26,146 nt of DNA from Symbiodinium natans. Lineage: Eukaryota > Sar > Dinophyceae > Suessiales > Symbiodiniaceae. The translations under genes were made by a program, and so were the position numbers. Below are positions 7,875 to 16,349 of this stretch, piece after piece. Location: assembly GCA_905221605.1 (NCBI GenBank), contig CAJNDS010002128.1, forward strand, positions 629,001 through 655,146, written 5' to 3'. Positions within the stretch are counted from its first letter, which is position 1. Each line of letters starts with the position of its first letter. The notes beneath the pieces were generated by a model. That model saw nothing but the letters and a program-made list of their open reading frames with translations. It ran no database searches and had not been told where the DNA came from.

Positions 7875-8035
7875 CCTACAGCCCCAAACCCGAAACCCTA
7901 AACCCTACACCCTAAACCCCAAACCGCAAACCCCACACCCCACAGCCCACAGCCCAAAGCCCAAAGCCCAAAGCCCAAACCCCACACCCCAAACCCCAAA
8001 CCCCAATCCTTAAGCCCTAAAGCCCTAAAGCCCTA
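7875..8035 (-). repeat. Variant heptamer array (CCCCACA, GCCCAAA, GCCCTAA)
   Basis: A 7-bp rhythm is kept but the word drifts in blocks: CCCTACA/CCCTAAA, then CCCCACA, then four GCCCAAA in a row near 7949-7978, then CCCCAAA, then AAGCCCT. The blocks look like successive local amplifications of mutated units. Confidence 0.85.
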
Positions 8036-8144
8036 GGGGTGTTGGTGGTGAAGGCTGCAACATGCCTGGCGGGAAGCGGCTGGGGGCGATGTCCTGGCAC
8101 CAGCACTCCTAGCCTAAACCTTCAAGTCCCTAAGACCGTATAGA
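8036..8144. other. Short unique spacer
   Basis: Unique sequence between two C-strand arrays; nothing recognisable. Confidence 0.5.
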
Positions 8145-8222
8145 CCCCTAAACCCTAAACCCTAAACCCTAAACCCTAAACCCGAAACCCTAAACCCTAA
8201 ACCCTAAACCCTAAACCCTGAC
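8145..8222 (-). repeat. CCCTAAA array
   Basis: About ten C-strand units, one reading CCCGAAA. Confidence 0.93.
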
Positions 8223-8321
8223 ACGTCAACCCTACAAATCTCATCTGTCACCATGGGCGCACCATCCCTTGCGACATTGCAAAGCAATGGCTTGCTACGG
8301 GCATGCCCTGACCCCAAAACC

Positions 8322-8439
8322 CCTAGTTCATGGTTGGGTTTTTTAGAAAAATATATGTGTATATATATATATATATTGGTATTCCTTATTGGGTTTAAGT
8401 ACCCTTAAAAATCTAAAATGGTACCCAACTATGACAAAG
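8322..8439 (+). repeat. Dispersed element family B, copy 2
   Basis: Starts CCTAGTTCATGGTTGGG and ends ...CCAACTATGACAAAG like copy 1 (2601-2700), with TATTCCTTATTGGG and AAGTACCCTTAAAAAT shared. Its middle has expanded into a TA microsatellite (about 8348-8376), absent from copy 1. Ends are roughly inverted (CATGGTTGGGT and, reversed, CATAGTTGGGT). Confidence 0.75.
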
Positions 8440-9381
8440 AAACAAGCGCAACAAAACCAAGTCAGCAACCGTAACCTTTCGCGTGACTGCAGATCGTGGC
8501 ACTGAGCCCCGTTGCAATCTGAACCCCCCCCGCAAAAGTGAGTTTGGGGGAATCTCATTAGTAGGGTTTAGGGAGTTTAGGACTTAGAGGTGCTCAGGGT
8601 TTAGGGTTTAAGGTTTAGGGCTGCAGGTTTACACAACTTTACATCTGTACTTCCCCACCCTGAGCAAGAACTACTCTTTTCGGGGCGAGTGGCTTGACAG
8701 CGTTTCCAAACCCTAAGCCCTGAACCCTCAACCTACCATTCCCTATGTTATGATGATAAGACATCCTGGAATTCCTTCACAGCTGGCTGGACAAACCACT
8801 CCTCTTTCCCTACACCCTAGACCCTAGACCCTACACCGTAAACCCGAACCCATCGCGGCGCCTTGGGGCTGCGCCGCGACCGCACGGGGCACTTCGCGCA
8901 ACTGCAGCCAGAACGCGAAGGGCTTTGGGCTTAGGGTTCAGGGCTCATGTTCCACAGTGCTCAGTAGGGTTTAGGGTTGAGGGGTTTCGGGGTTTAGGGG
9001 TTTAGGCTTGAGGGTTGGAGGGTGGGAGGGTCGAAAATAGGCGCCTTCAGAATTAGAACAGGGCTTTTGGGGTTATGATAGTATTTACTCCGACCTCTAT
9101 AGTAGGGCTGAGCGATTTGCTGTAAGGTCTGGGGTTTACTGCGGCTAGGGAAAAACCGTGTAGGTTTTAGGGTTTACTGTAGCTAGGTGACAGTGGGTTT
9201 GCTGGAGGGATGACGAGGGCTCAGGGTTTTGGGGGGTAGGGTTTGGGCCTAGCTTGGAAGTTCTACCCCCTCATTAAGTCCGTAAACCCTAAACCCGGAA
9301 CCCTCAAAGGCTGTTGAGCTTCCCCCATTGCTCAAACAAACCTATGCCAAGCGAAACATTGCCTATCGGTCAACTCGAGTT
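8440..9381. other. Unique sequence with scattered decayed heptamers
   Basis: No recognisable gene. G-strand words occur near 8562-8620 and 8965-9020, and C-strand words near 8815-8850. The phrase GGTTTACTG(C/T)(G/A)GCTAGG occurs twice, near 9133 and 9169. Nothing else stands out. Confidence 0.45.
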
Positions 9382-9525
9382 CGCGCGTGCGCATGCGCAT
9401 GTATGTCTATATTTATATGTATTTTTGTAGTTATTCATTCATAACAAAAACAAATAATATATATCTGTATATACACATATGCTTAACATATGTTTACATT
9501 TCTTGTGTATGTACTATATACATTG
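9382..9525. other. Alternating purine-pyrimidine tract beside AT-rich patch
   Basis: About 9382-9402 is CGCGCGTGCGCATGCGCATG-like, a perfect alternating run of the type that can adopt Z-DNA. It is followed to about 9525 by AT-rich sequence full of TATATA and CATATG words. It is a compositional contrast to its G/C-rich neighbours; no promoter or gene can be assigned. Confidence 0.55.
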
Positions 9526-9629
9526 AAGGCCTTAGGGTCTCTAACCCTAACAACGACAGCTGCTCAAGCCCCCTAGAAAGGAGTCTTAGCCAGCGTGCAT
9601 CAGCGGGGCTCTGAGGCTCTTGAGGTGCT

Positions 9630-9721
9630 TTTAGGGTTTAGGGTTTAGGGTTTAGGGTTTAGGGCTTAGGGTTTAGGGTTTAGGGTTTAGGGTTTAGGGT
9701 TTAGGGTTTAGGGTTTAGGGT
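9630..9721 (+). repeat. TTTAGGG array
   Basis: Thirteen nearly perfect G-strand units with one CTTAGGG. Confidence 0.97.
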
Positions 9722-10130
9722 GGGCTCTGGGAGCACCGTCTGCCGTCTGCCTGTTGGGTTTGGTGGGGGGAGTCTGAGGTTCGGCGTACATGACTACGAC
9801 TTGCAGAAGCACAGTGCTGCTACAGCAAAATGCTCTATAAGCGATAGCATCAACATAAATCATATAGAGATTTTGTGAAGCCTCAGGTCTGAAGAAAGTC
9901 TGAAATCATAAGGGGAGTGGAAAGTTCCTTCGACAAAGAGACTGCAGCATGGATTGTGCTCCTGGGAGCGTTTTGTTTTTTGGCCTGGGAAATCCCAAAC
10001 CTTGTTAGGCAATCTTGATATACCACGTGAATCATACCGAATCTTGGGGACGTGGCGAGACAGCGCCTGTTGAAAATGTGGACCATGTGGCTCATCACCT
10101 GGAGCCCTCCAACCCAAAAACCCTACAACC
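9722..10130. other. Unique sequence, no assignable gene
   Basis: A minus-strand frame (9860-10135, about 91 codons) and an overlapping one in another frame both stay open, but neither shows a recognisable domain, low-complexity signature or convincing start context. I leave this unassigned. Confidence 0.3.
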
Positions 10131-10397
10131 CGCAATCCTCAACCCTAAAACCCTGAACCCCTAAACCTCAAAGCAAAGCCCTCAACCCCTGCCCTCTACG
10201 ACCGAAGGACCCTCATGGGCCAAACCCCGAAAATCCAAACAGAGCTGTGCTCAGCAAATCCTATAATTGGTTTAGGTTTCAAGGGGTTGGGGTTTAGGAT
10301 TTAGGTATGCCACTAGTTATGCCCCTCTCCAGGACTCAAGCCTGAAATCATTGATTCCTTGCAGATGAGGGATCTGTCCAGAAAACTTCAGTGGCAA

Positions 10398-10560
10398 TGC
10401 CCTAAACCCTAAACCCTAAACTCTAAACCCTAAACCCTAAACCCTAAACCCTGAACCCTGAACTCTGAACCCCAAACCCTAAACCCTAAACCCTGAACCC
10501 TGAACCCTGAACCCCAAACCCTAAACTAAACCCTAAACCCTGAACCCTGAACCCTAAACC
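10398..10560 (-). repeat. CCCTAAA/CCCTGAA array
   Basis: About 23 C-strand units, with two separate clusters of CCCTGAA and one register slip (AAACTAAACCC) near 10525. Decayed C-strand words extend back to about 10110. Confidence 0.93.
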
Positions 10561-10652
10561 CATGCGAGCTGAGCAAGACCCCACAGGATGGCCATCCCCT
10601 CATCGTGTTGTGATTGGGCCGTTGGCAACAGACTCTAGAAAACGGGTTCTTA

Positions 10653-10685
10653 AGGGTTTAGGGTTTAGGGTTTAGGGTTTAGGGC
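10653..10685 (+). repeat. Short TTTAGGG array
   Basis: Four G-strand units, facing the C-strand array that ends at 10560. Confidence 0.85.
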
Positions 10686-10802
10686 GTCAGCTATCAATAC
10701 TTCGGGTAGTATTCCGCAAGTGGGATGATTTAGCAGTCCTGGGCGGGCGGAAGGGGCCAAACCCTAAACCCTACAAAAACACCCCTTGTATACCCTATAC
10801 TA

Positions 10803-10858
10803 CGCAAGGGCCCAGACTTCACGTTAAAGGAGGTAAGAGACCATATTCCCAGAGACCC
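10803..10858 (+). repeat. Dispersed repeat family C, copy 3
   Basis: GCAAGGGCCCAGACTTCACG, then TTAAAGGAGGTAAG, then AGACCATATTCCCAGAGACCC. It is the fullest copy, combining the segments that are separate in copies 1 and 2. Confidence 0.65.
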
Positions 10859-11073
10859 CAAAACCCCTTAATTAAGGAATCTGGGTCAGGGGCCCATATC
10901 GCTAGCCTTTGAGAGTCCGCTTATGAAGCCCAAAGCCTATCGAGTTTGCTGGCGCCTGGGTCTTCTTCTGGACTGCACCTTGCAGGGTGTGTGATTTTCG
11001 TGGGCCAGAAGAGGTTTGCAAGGGTGGCTTTCACAAGCTATGGCACTCCCTACTAGACGGCCACAAAGACCTT
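10859..11073. other. Unique spacer
   Basis: No repeat and no recognisable gene. Confidence 0.45.
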
Positions 11074-11193
11074 GAACCCTAAACCCTAAACCCTAAACCC
11101 TAAACCCTAAACCCTAAACCCTAAACCCTAAACCCTAAACCCTAAACCCTAAAGGCCCTAAACCCTAAACCCTAAACCTAAACCCTAAACCCT
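11074..11193 (-). repeat. CCCTAAA array
   Basis: About 16 C-strand units. An inserted GGCC and one six-base unit (AACCTA) break the register near 11150-11180. Confidence 0.97.
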
Positions 11194-11194
11194 C

Positions 11195-11223
11195 ATGTGT
11201 GTGTGTGGGGGGGGGGGGGGGGG
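11195..11223 (+). repeat. TG repeat running into a G run
   Basis: ATGTGTGTGTGTG followed by about 15 G residues, directly abutting the heptamer array. A similar TG-to-G transition occurs at 12403-12455. Confidence 0.85.
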
Positions 11224-11836
11224 TTGTTCCAAAGATTCTGCAAGCCCTTCAGAATCATAGACCATGGGACAAACGCCCCTCAAAAAGGAACAATCCCTAC
11301 CACAAAAAGGGAGCCTGCCTTATGGGTACTTTGGGGATTCTGAACAACGACCGAATGTACACACCAGCTCTTAGCGACTAGGATTATAAGTACCCTAAAT
11401 GTACTTCCTTCCAACCCTATTTAGAACTACCCCTGAGCCTGCAGGTGTAGGTAACCTAGTCTAGATCTCAGGTGTGGGGTTCGGAGTCTTAGACTTCGCG
11501 GGCTCCACTTAAGCCCTAGTAGACTCAAGAAGAATAAGCTAGGAATAAAACGGGTGCCCTGTTTGGTTTCTCAAGGGAGAAAAAAGGCACATAAACCGTG
11601 TCAAAAGGGGGAATAAGGACTTACTCTTGGCTGCACTCAGGAGGGTAGCTATAAACTAAACTTTTAGCTGCCTTAATAAGAACCCAATAAACCCAAAAAA
11701 GGCAAGGATCTAAAGTTACAGTAAAGCACCACAAAGTACTCTGGGTTCTAGTCTAACCCCACCTTCGAAAGGTGGCAGGCTTCGGGCTTTGCATTGGATG
11801 CCAGGAAACAAGGAACGTAAGAACTCAAGGAGTTTG
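11224..11836. other. Unique sequence, no gene seen
   Basis: The plus-strand frame at 11199-11381 starts in the G run and shows no domain. Positions 11550-11590 share GGTGCCCT and GGTTTCTCA-like words with about 14598-14625, possibly another decayed dispersed element. A 13-bp direct repeat, GAACTCAAGGAGT, occurs at 11821-11833 and 11880-11892. Confidence 0.4.
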
Positions 11837-12042
11837 TGTGTTTGGGGTTTGGGGCTAGGGTTTCGGGTATCAGGGATGTGAACTCAAGGAGTCGGGGTTT
11901 GGGGTTCGGGGTTTGGGGTTTGGGCGTTGCGTCTTGAGCTCCAGCAGTTGGCGCGCCCCCCTCTGACTAGACGTCGAAAGGGTTTAGGGTTTAGGGTTTA
12001 GGGTTTAGGGTTTAGGATTTAGGATTTAGGATTTAGGGTTTA
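11837..12042 (+). repeat. TTTGGGG tracts and TTTAGGG array
   Basis: TTTGGGG-type words fill parts of 11837-11930. A cleaner TTTAGGG array lies at 11980-12042, with three consecutive TTTAGGA variants near 12012-12035. Confidence 0.85.
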
Positions 12043-12234
12043 CTGCCAGCAAGAATACCCTGAACCCCGAAAGCCCCACAGGCTCGGAAATTCCTGGGAC
12101 GCGAAGACGCAACCCTGTAAGGGCGCCTAGGCCCTAACCCCCTTGCATCGAAGACTGGTTCAACATACCCCAAACCCATACCCCTTAACCTATAGAAGGA
12201 GAACATAAGGAAGGACTTTACCATACCCCTTAAT

Positions 12235-12285
12235 TTGGGGGGAGGGGGGAGGGGAGGGGAGGGGGGGGACGGCGGGGGGGAAGAA
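12235..12285 (+). repeat. G/A-rich tract
   Basis: GGGGGGAGGGGAGGGG-type sequence with many G runs; G-quadruplex potential. The 190 bp before it (12043-12234) has no recognisable gene. Confidence 0.75.
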
Positions 12286-12402
12286 CCCTAAGCCCTAAAC
12301 CGGAAACCCCAAACCCTGAACCCTAAACCCGGAATCGCTGCAAGCCTCCTTTGGGCCGCGGCTGTCCGGGCGCAGGCCCTGATCGCTCAGAGGAGTGGTT
12401 TG

Positions 12403-12570
12403 TTTGTGTGTGTGTGTGTGATTTTGTTGTGTTGGGGGGGGGGGGGGGGGGGGGGCTGGGTGTTACGGTGCTGGGTGTTTGGGTCCGTGCTAGGGTTAGG
12501 TTAGGGTTAGGGTGTTGGATGTTGGGGTGTTAGGGTGTTGGGGTGTTGGGGGGGGGGGGGGGGGGTGGGG
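12403..12570 (+). repeat. GT repeat, poly-G runs and GGTGTT-type repeats
   Basis: A GT microsatellite at about 12403-12420 is followed by a G run at about 12436-12455, then irregular GGGTGTTGGG and TTAGGG words, then a second long G run at about 12549-12565. Low-complexity; frames through it are not genes. Confidence 0.85.
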
Positions 12571-12894
12571 GCTTGTAGAGGGTTTGGGGTCTGTTAGTGT
12601 CTGGTGTGTTAGCAGTTGTAGGGTTATTGAAGGCTTGCGGTAATTAGGTTGAATTCAGAGAGCGAGCTTTGCATTTCGGGGGCGGGGGGGAGTTAGGGTG
12701 TTAGGGATTGTGGAGGATTTAGGGCTTGTCAAGGTTTAGGTTGATTTTTCGGGTGAGCTGTTTTGTTTGTTTGGTTCATGCAGGGTTTCGGGGATTAGGG
12801 AGATTTGACCTTTTTGTTGGGGGGTTAGGGTTTCGAGTTTAGCAAGGGGGCTTCTGTAAAGGGGTTTTATATGTCTTTTTTTGGGGGGAGGGGG

Positions 12895-13216
12895 AGGGGG
12901 GGGGAGGGAGCTTAGAGCTCTGGATCCTGACGTCCTCATGCTGTGAGAAGATCTCCACTCCGTCGACTTGAAGGGCCGGTTGATCCCCAGGCCCCGGGGT
13001 GAGCCACGCTAGGGTAGCCCCACCCCCTTCCACGGGCCCCTCCACTTTCAAAACGATCAGAATACTGAAAGCTGCCATCTGATGCCATAAAGCAGATCAG
13101 ACTCTGAAAGCGCAGGGCTCGAAGAAGGTCTCGACCACACTGTCGATCCTCGAGATTCTAGGCCCCATGCTCTCAACCCAGAAGGTGGACCGCAGAATTG
13201 CTTTCACATAAGGAGA
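12895..13216 (-). pseudogene. Possible decayed exon, unknown product
   Basis: Read on the minus strand from 13216, one frame encodes about 38 residues of normal protein composition (SPYVKAILRSTFWVESMGPR, then ISRIDSVVETFFEPCAFRV), hits a single TGA at 13098-13100 and continues in the same frame (SALWHQMAAFSILIVLKVEG ... PALQVDGVEIFSQHEDVRI) until G/A-rich sequence at about 12910. Upstream it is bounded by decayed heptamers. One stop in about 100 codons, mixed hydrophobic and acidic residues and balanced composition are unlike the repeat-derived frames around it. I recognise no family. It may be a dead exon fragment, two exons, or chance. Confidence 0.3.
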
Positions 13217-13430
13217 GGGTTTAGGGTCTTGGGCTTTGGGTTTAGGGGCTTGGGGTTTCGGGTTTCGTTAGATCAAGCCGCTGGCATGAACCTCCAAAGA
13301 TGCCGCGTTAGTGGGGTGAGGCTCTTACAGCTGAAGACCGCGGGGTGGTAGGGACGGGTGGACACCAAAGGAGGGGTGTCCCTAATATATCCCCGAAGGG
13401 TTAGCACCCGCTATGTCCCAAAAAACCCAA
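13217..13430. other. Unique spacer with few heptamers
   Basis: Decayed G-strand words at 13217-13265, then unique sequence. No gene seen. Confidence 0.4.
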
Positions 13431-13530
13431 AATGTTCATGGGCCCCTAATGATCCGTGCCCTCAAAGTCCCCTAAGTAGGTTATAAGTAGACTTATGACT
13501 GGGGTTGGAAGTACCCATGAACCTCCAAGT
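13431..13530 (+). repeat. Element A, diverged copy
   Basis: Contains ATGTTCATGGG at the left, GTAGGTTATAAGTAGACTTAT in two pieces in the middle, and GTACCCATGAACCTCCAAGT at the right end, matching the order of copy 1. The left terminal repeat is incomplete. Confidence 0.6.
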
Positions 13531-13552
13531 ACAATCGTCTCTGTATATACTA

Positions 13553-13590
13553 CCCCTAAACCCTAAACCCTAAACCCTGAACCCTAAATC
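13553..13590 (-). repeat. Short CCCTAAA array
   Basis: Five C-strand units, starting 23 bp after the end of the element A copy. Confidence 0.85.
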
Positions 13591-13702
13591 CCTCTAGCGC
13601 TGCGAGGATCGCTTGGGAATCATCGGCCTTTTTCACACCTGAATCAGCCAGAGGCCCGAAATCTACACCCTTGATAAACAACCCTAAGGAGAACCGCAAA
13701 GC

Positions 13703-13930
13703 AGGGTCTAGGGGTTTAGGGTTCAGGGTTCAGGGGTTCGGGTTTAGGGTTTAGGGTTTAGGGTTTAGGGTTTAGGGTTTAGGGTTTAGGGTTTAGGGTT
13801 TAGGGTTTAGGGTTTAGGGTTTTGGCTTTAGGGTTTAGGGTTTAGGGTTTAGGGTTCAGGGGTTCGGGTTTAGGGTTTAGGATTCAGGGGTTTAGGGGTT
13901 TAGGGGTTTAGAGGTTTAGGGTCAGAGGTT
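13703..13930 (+). repeat. Long TTTAGGG array with TTCAGGG and GTTTAGGG variants
   Basis: About 30 units. The core at 13741-13821 is perfect, and the flanks mix TTCAGGGG, TTCGGG and 8-bp GGGGTTTA units. The purer centre and decayed flanks are what repeated expansion from inside would give. Confidence 0.95.
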
Positions 13931-14009
13931 GCAAAAACCCAACTTTGCTCGCCTGCCACTGCCCATCCCGGCTTGGGTGGAAGCCTCCGCAGAAGGCAGT
14001 GGCAGAGCC

Positions 14010-14118
14010 ACGGGTTCAGGGTTTAGGGTTTAGGGTTTAGGGTTTAGGGTTAAGGGTCTAGGGTCTAGGGTCTAGGGTTTAGGGTTTAGGGTTTCGGGTT
14101 CAGGGTTCAGGGTTTCAA
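14010..14118 (+). repeat. TTTAGGG array with TCTAGGG block
   Basis: G-strand array with three consecutive GGGTCTA units at about 14046-14070 and TTCAGGG units at the end. It follows the 13703-13930 array after 80 bp of unique sequence. Confidence 0.93.
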
Positions 14119-14247
14119 GGGACACGATGATACCGGGTTTAGGTTTCTTGGTTTAAGGGCTTCCGAGGGAATTGTCAAGAGCTCTTTCAGCCCAGCACTT
14201 CTCAACAGTCCGAAGATTAGCGATGTGGCTCTTGCCGAAGCCAACCT

Positions 14248-14365
14248 ATGCACCCTCTGATGTACTATATTATATATATAGACACATTCTTAACTATTTT
14301 GGAATCTATAAGACATATTTCTAAATATATTGTAATCCTTTATAATATATCGAATTTCTTGATGA
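14248..14365. other. AT-rich patch
   Basis: Rich in TATATA and AATATAT words, in contrast to the surrounding sequence. The frame at 14248-14496 begins here but has no recognisable domain. It could be a remnant of an AT-rich mobile element; no ends are visible. Confidence 0.45.
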
Positions 14366-14686
14366 AACAACAACTCCTAAACCCTGAGCCCTTAAACCCT
14401 GAGCCCAGTGAAACTACAGCGAGCTGCTTGGCCCCCGAAACCCACACAATGGCACCGTGTCCCGGAGCGACGCTTGTCTTCGAAGACATAATTTGAGAGA
14501 ACACGCAATTGCAGAATATTCCCCTGATTTTCTACAAACGCCAAATTTAGGGTTTATAGGTTTGCTAGACCCAATAGAGTAACCCAGGCATAAAAAGGGG
14601 TGCCCTTCTGGGTTTCATAGGGGCTTAGAATCCAACCGAAACCCTAAAAAAAGAGGGAACAAGGGCCGACACTGGGCGCTAGAAGC

Positions 14687-14831
14687 CCTAAACCCTAAAC
14701 CCTAAACTTAACCCAAAACCCAAAACCCAAAACCCGAAACCCTGAACCCTAAACCCTAAACCCGAAGGGAGGGTTTAGGGATAGAAGGTTTAAGAGTTTA
14801 GGGTTTAGGGTTTAGGGTTTAGGGTTTAGGG
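14687..14831. repeat. Facing CCCTAAA and TTTAGGG arrays
   Basis: C-strand units with a CCCAAAA block fill 14687-14763, and G-strand units fill 14771-14831. There is almost no spacer between them, so the two halves could pair into a long hairpin. Confidence 0.9.
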
Positions 14832-14924
14832 CTATTCCTAAAACAACTACCGGCAGCCTTGTCATGCACTGAAAGAGCGGCGCGCCATGCTTTGCCCAAG
14901 GGTGCAGGATGGGCTCTCTGTTCG

Positions 14925-15120
14925 GGTTTAGGGTTGTTTAGGGTTGAGGGTTTAGGGTTTAGGGTTTAGGCTTTAGGGTATAGGGCTTTAGGGATTAGGG
15001 TTTAGGAGGCTAAGCTTAGAGTTTAGCAATTTAAGGCTCTGGCTTTCGGAGTTTAGGCCTCAGAGCTTAAGGCTTACGAGGTTCGGGGTGCGTGAGTTTA
15101 GGGTTTGGGTTTCATGGGAG
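14925..15120 (+). repeat. Decaying G-strand heptamers
   Basis: Clean TTTAGGG units at 14925-14975 give way to GCTTAGAG, TTTAGGCC and similar words with no steady register by about 15100. Confidence 0.75.
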
Positions 15121-15892
15121 GCGGGGACGGGGCGGAGGGTTGGGACTGTAAAGGTGTAGCTTTTTTACAAACTTGAGTCCTGGTACCTGTTGTAGGGAGT
15201 TTCAGCTAAGTGCTTGGGCCCCCTTACAAACATGATTCAAAATGATGATGTGGTCCCTTTGGCGGGGGTTTTTCAATTTCGGGGGAGTTGCGGATGGCAC
15301 GTCTTCAGTCCACCTGTGCGTTGCTGAGCCTCATGAACAGTTCGGCACAAGTCACTTGCAGCTGCTTCTTGCATCTGGGATGAGATGGGGATACCCTCAG
15401 CAAACCCTAAACCTAGCCCCTCAACCCCGAAAGCTCTACAGCAAGCCCTAAAAAGCCTAAGCCCTGAACTTCAGGACTACCCTAAGAACAAAACAACTCA
15501 CACAAGAGGCGGCGCTAGACCCTGCAACAGTCCTGAGCCGTCTTCGGTTCCAAAACCCCAAGCCCAATACCCTGCACCCGAAACCCAAAACCCTGGACCC
15601 TAAATCCTAAGAGCCCAGGCCCTCCACCCTAGACACCTCACACCGCAAACCTGAACCCCCTGAAACGCTGTACAGACCCCTCTATTCCGTAAGAACCCAA
15701 AACCTACCTTTTCGTGGGTTATTACGACTATAACACCCTGAAATGATTCTTTGGTAACCTACACAAAAAGTAGCTTGCGGTTCTTGAGTTTTTACCTGCA
15801 TTGTTTGGGGGCTTAGGGTGGTTTAGGGGTTGCTCATGAAATTAGCAGTACTCCCTATGCGAAGCTGTAGGTAAATAGAATTCCAGGTATCT
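15121..15892. other. Unique and decayed C-strand sequence, no gene called
   Basis: A plus-strand frame at 15242-15451 is protein-like to about 15390 (MMMWSLWRGFFNFGGVADG...), then enters decayed C-strand heptamers. No domain is recognised. From 15400 to about 15640 the sequence is CCCTAAA-derived. A possible half-copy of the 1975-2074 element is at about 15864-15889. Confidence 0.35.
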
Positions 15893-16013
15893 TAAACCCT
15901 AAACCCTACACCCTAAACCCTGAACTCTAAACCCTAAACCCTAAACCCTAAACTCTAAACTCTAAACTCTAAACCCTAAACTCTGAAGCCCAAACCCTAA
16001 ACCCGAAACCCAA
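15893..16013 (-). repeat. CCCTAAA array with CTCTAAA block
   Basis: About 17 C-strand units. Several consecutive CTCTAAA units near 15951-15971 form another clustered variant. Confidence 0.93.
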
Positions 16014-16101
16014 ACAGTCAGGCCCTGAAGGGTGCAACCCGCGCTCTGAGCACGATGAACATAACCCGGATAGTCCTCTTTGCTGTGCTTACTGGGGCTT
16101 T

Positions 16102-16248
16102 GTGCCCTCAAAATACGGGCTTAGGGTTTAGGATTTAGGGTTAACTCCACGTGCCCTCAAAATAAGGGTTTAGTGTTTACGGTTCAGGGGTTACCCCATG
16201 TGCCCTCAAAATTTAGGGTCTGTGGGTTTGTGGTTTAGGGTGTAACTT
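16102..16248 (+). repeat. Three 49-bp tandem repeats
   Basis: GTGCCCTCAAAAT starts at 16102, 16151 and 16200, exactly 49 bp apart. Each copy is followed by decayed heptamers (GGGTTTAGG, GGTTCAGGGG, GGGTGTAAC). The period is seven times seven, so a block of heptamers plus one foreign word seems to have been copied as a unit. It lies about 100 bp beyond the stop of the sulfotransferase-like gene, separated by a pyrimidine-rich tract (16243-16285) with repeated CTTCTAACTT words. Confidence 0.85.
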
Positions 16249-16349
16249 CTCCAACTCCTTCTAACTTCTTCTAACTTTCCTAACCACCCTTATAATTTCT
16301 AGAAGTCTTGATCGCAATTTGGCGCAGCCATAGAAGCGAGCGTAAACTC

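Noticed and set aside
12915-12967. Cloning-vector polylinker (GAGCTC, GGATCC, GACGTC, AGATCT, GTCGAC within about 55 bp)
   Set aside because: Sites are separated by sequence not typical of vectors, no vector flank is seen, and the stretch reads as a continuous protein-like frame on the minus strand; likely coincidence.
16055-16140. Small secreted peptide (MNITRIVLFAVLTGALCPQN)
   Set aside because: Looks like a signal peptide but runs into the 49-bp repeat and heptamers within 20 codons; there is no mature peptide.
16102-16248. CRISPR-like array (regular 49-bp spacing)
   Set aside because: Only three copies, the 'spacers' are decayed heptamers, and the context is eukaryotic with no cas genes.
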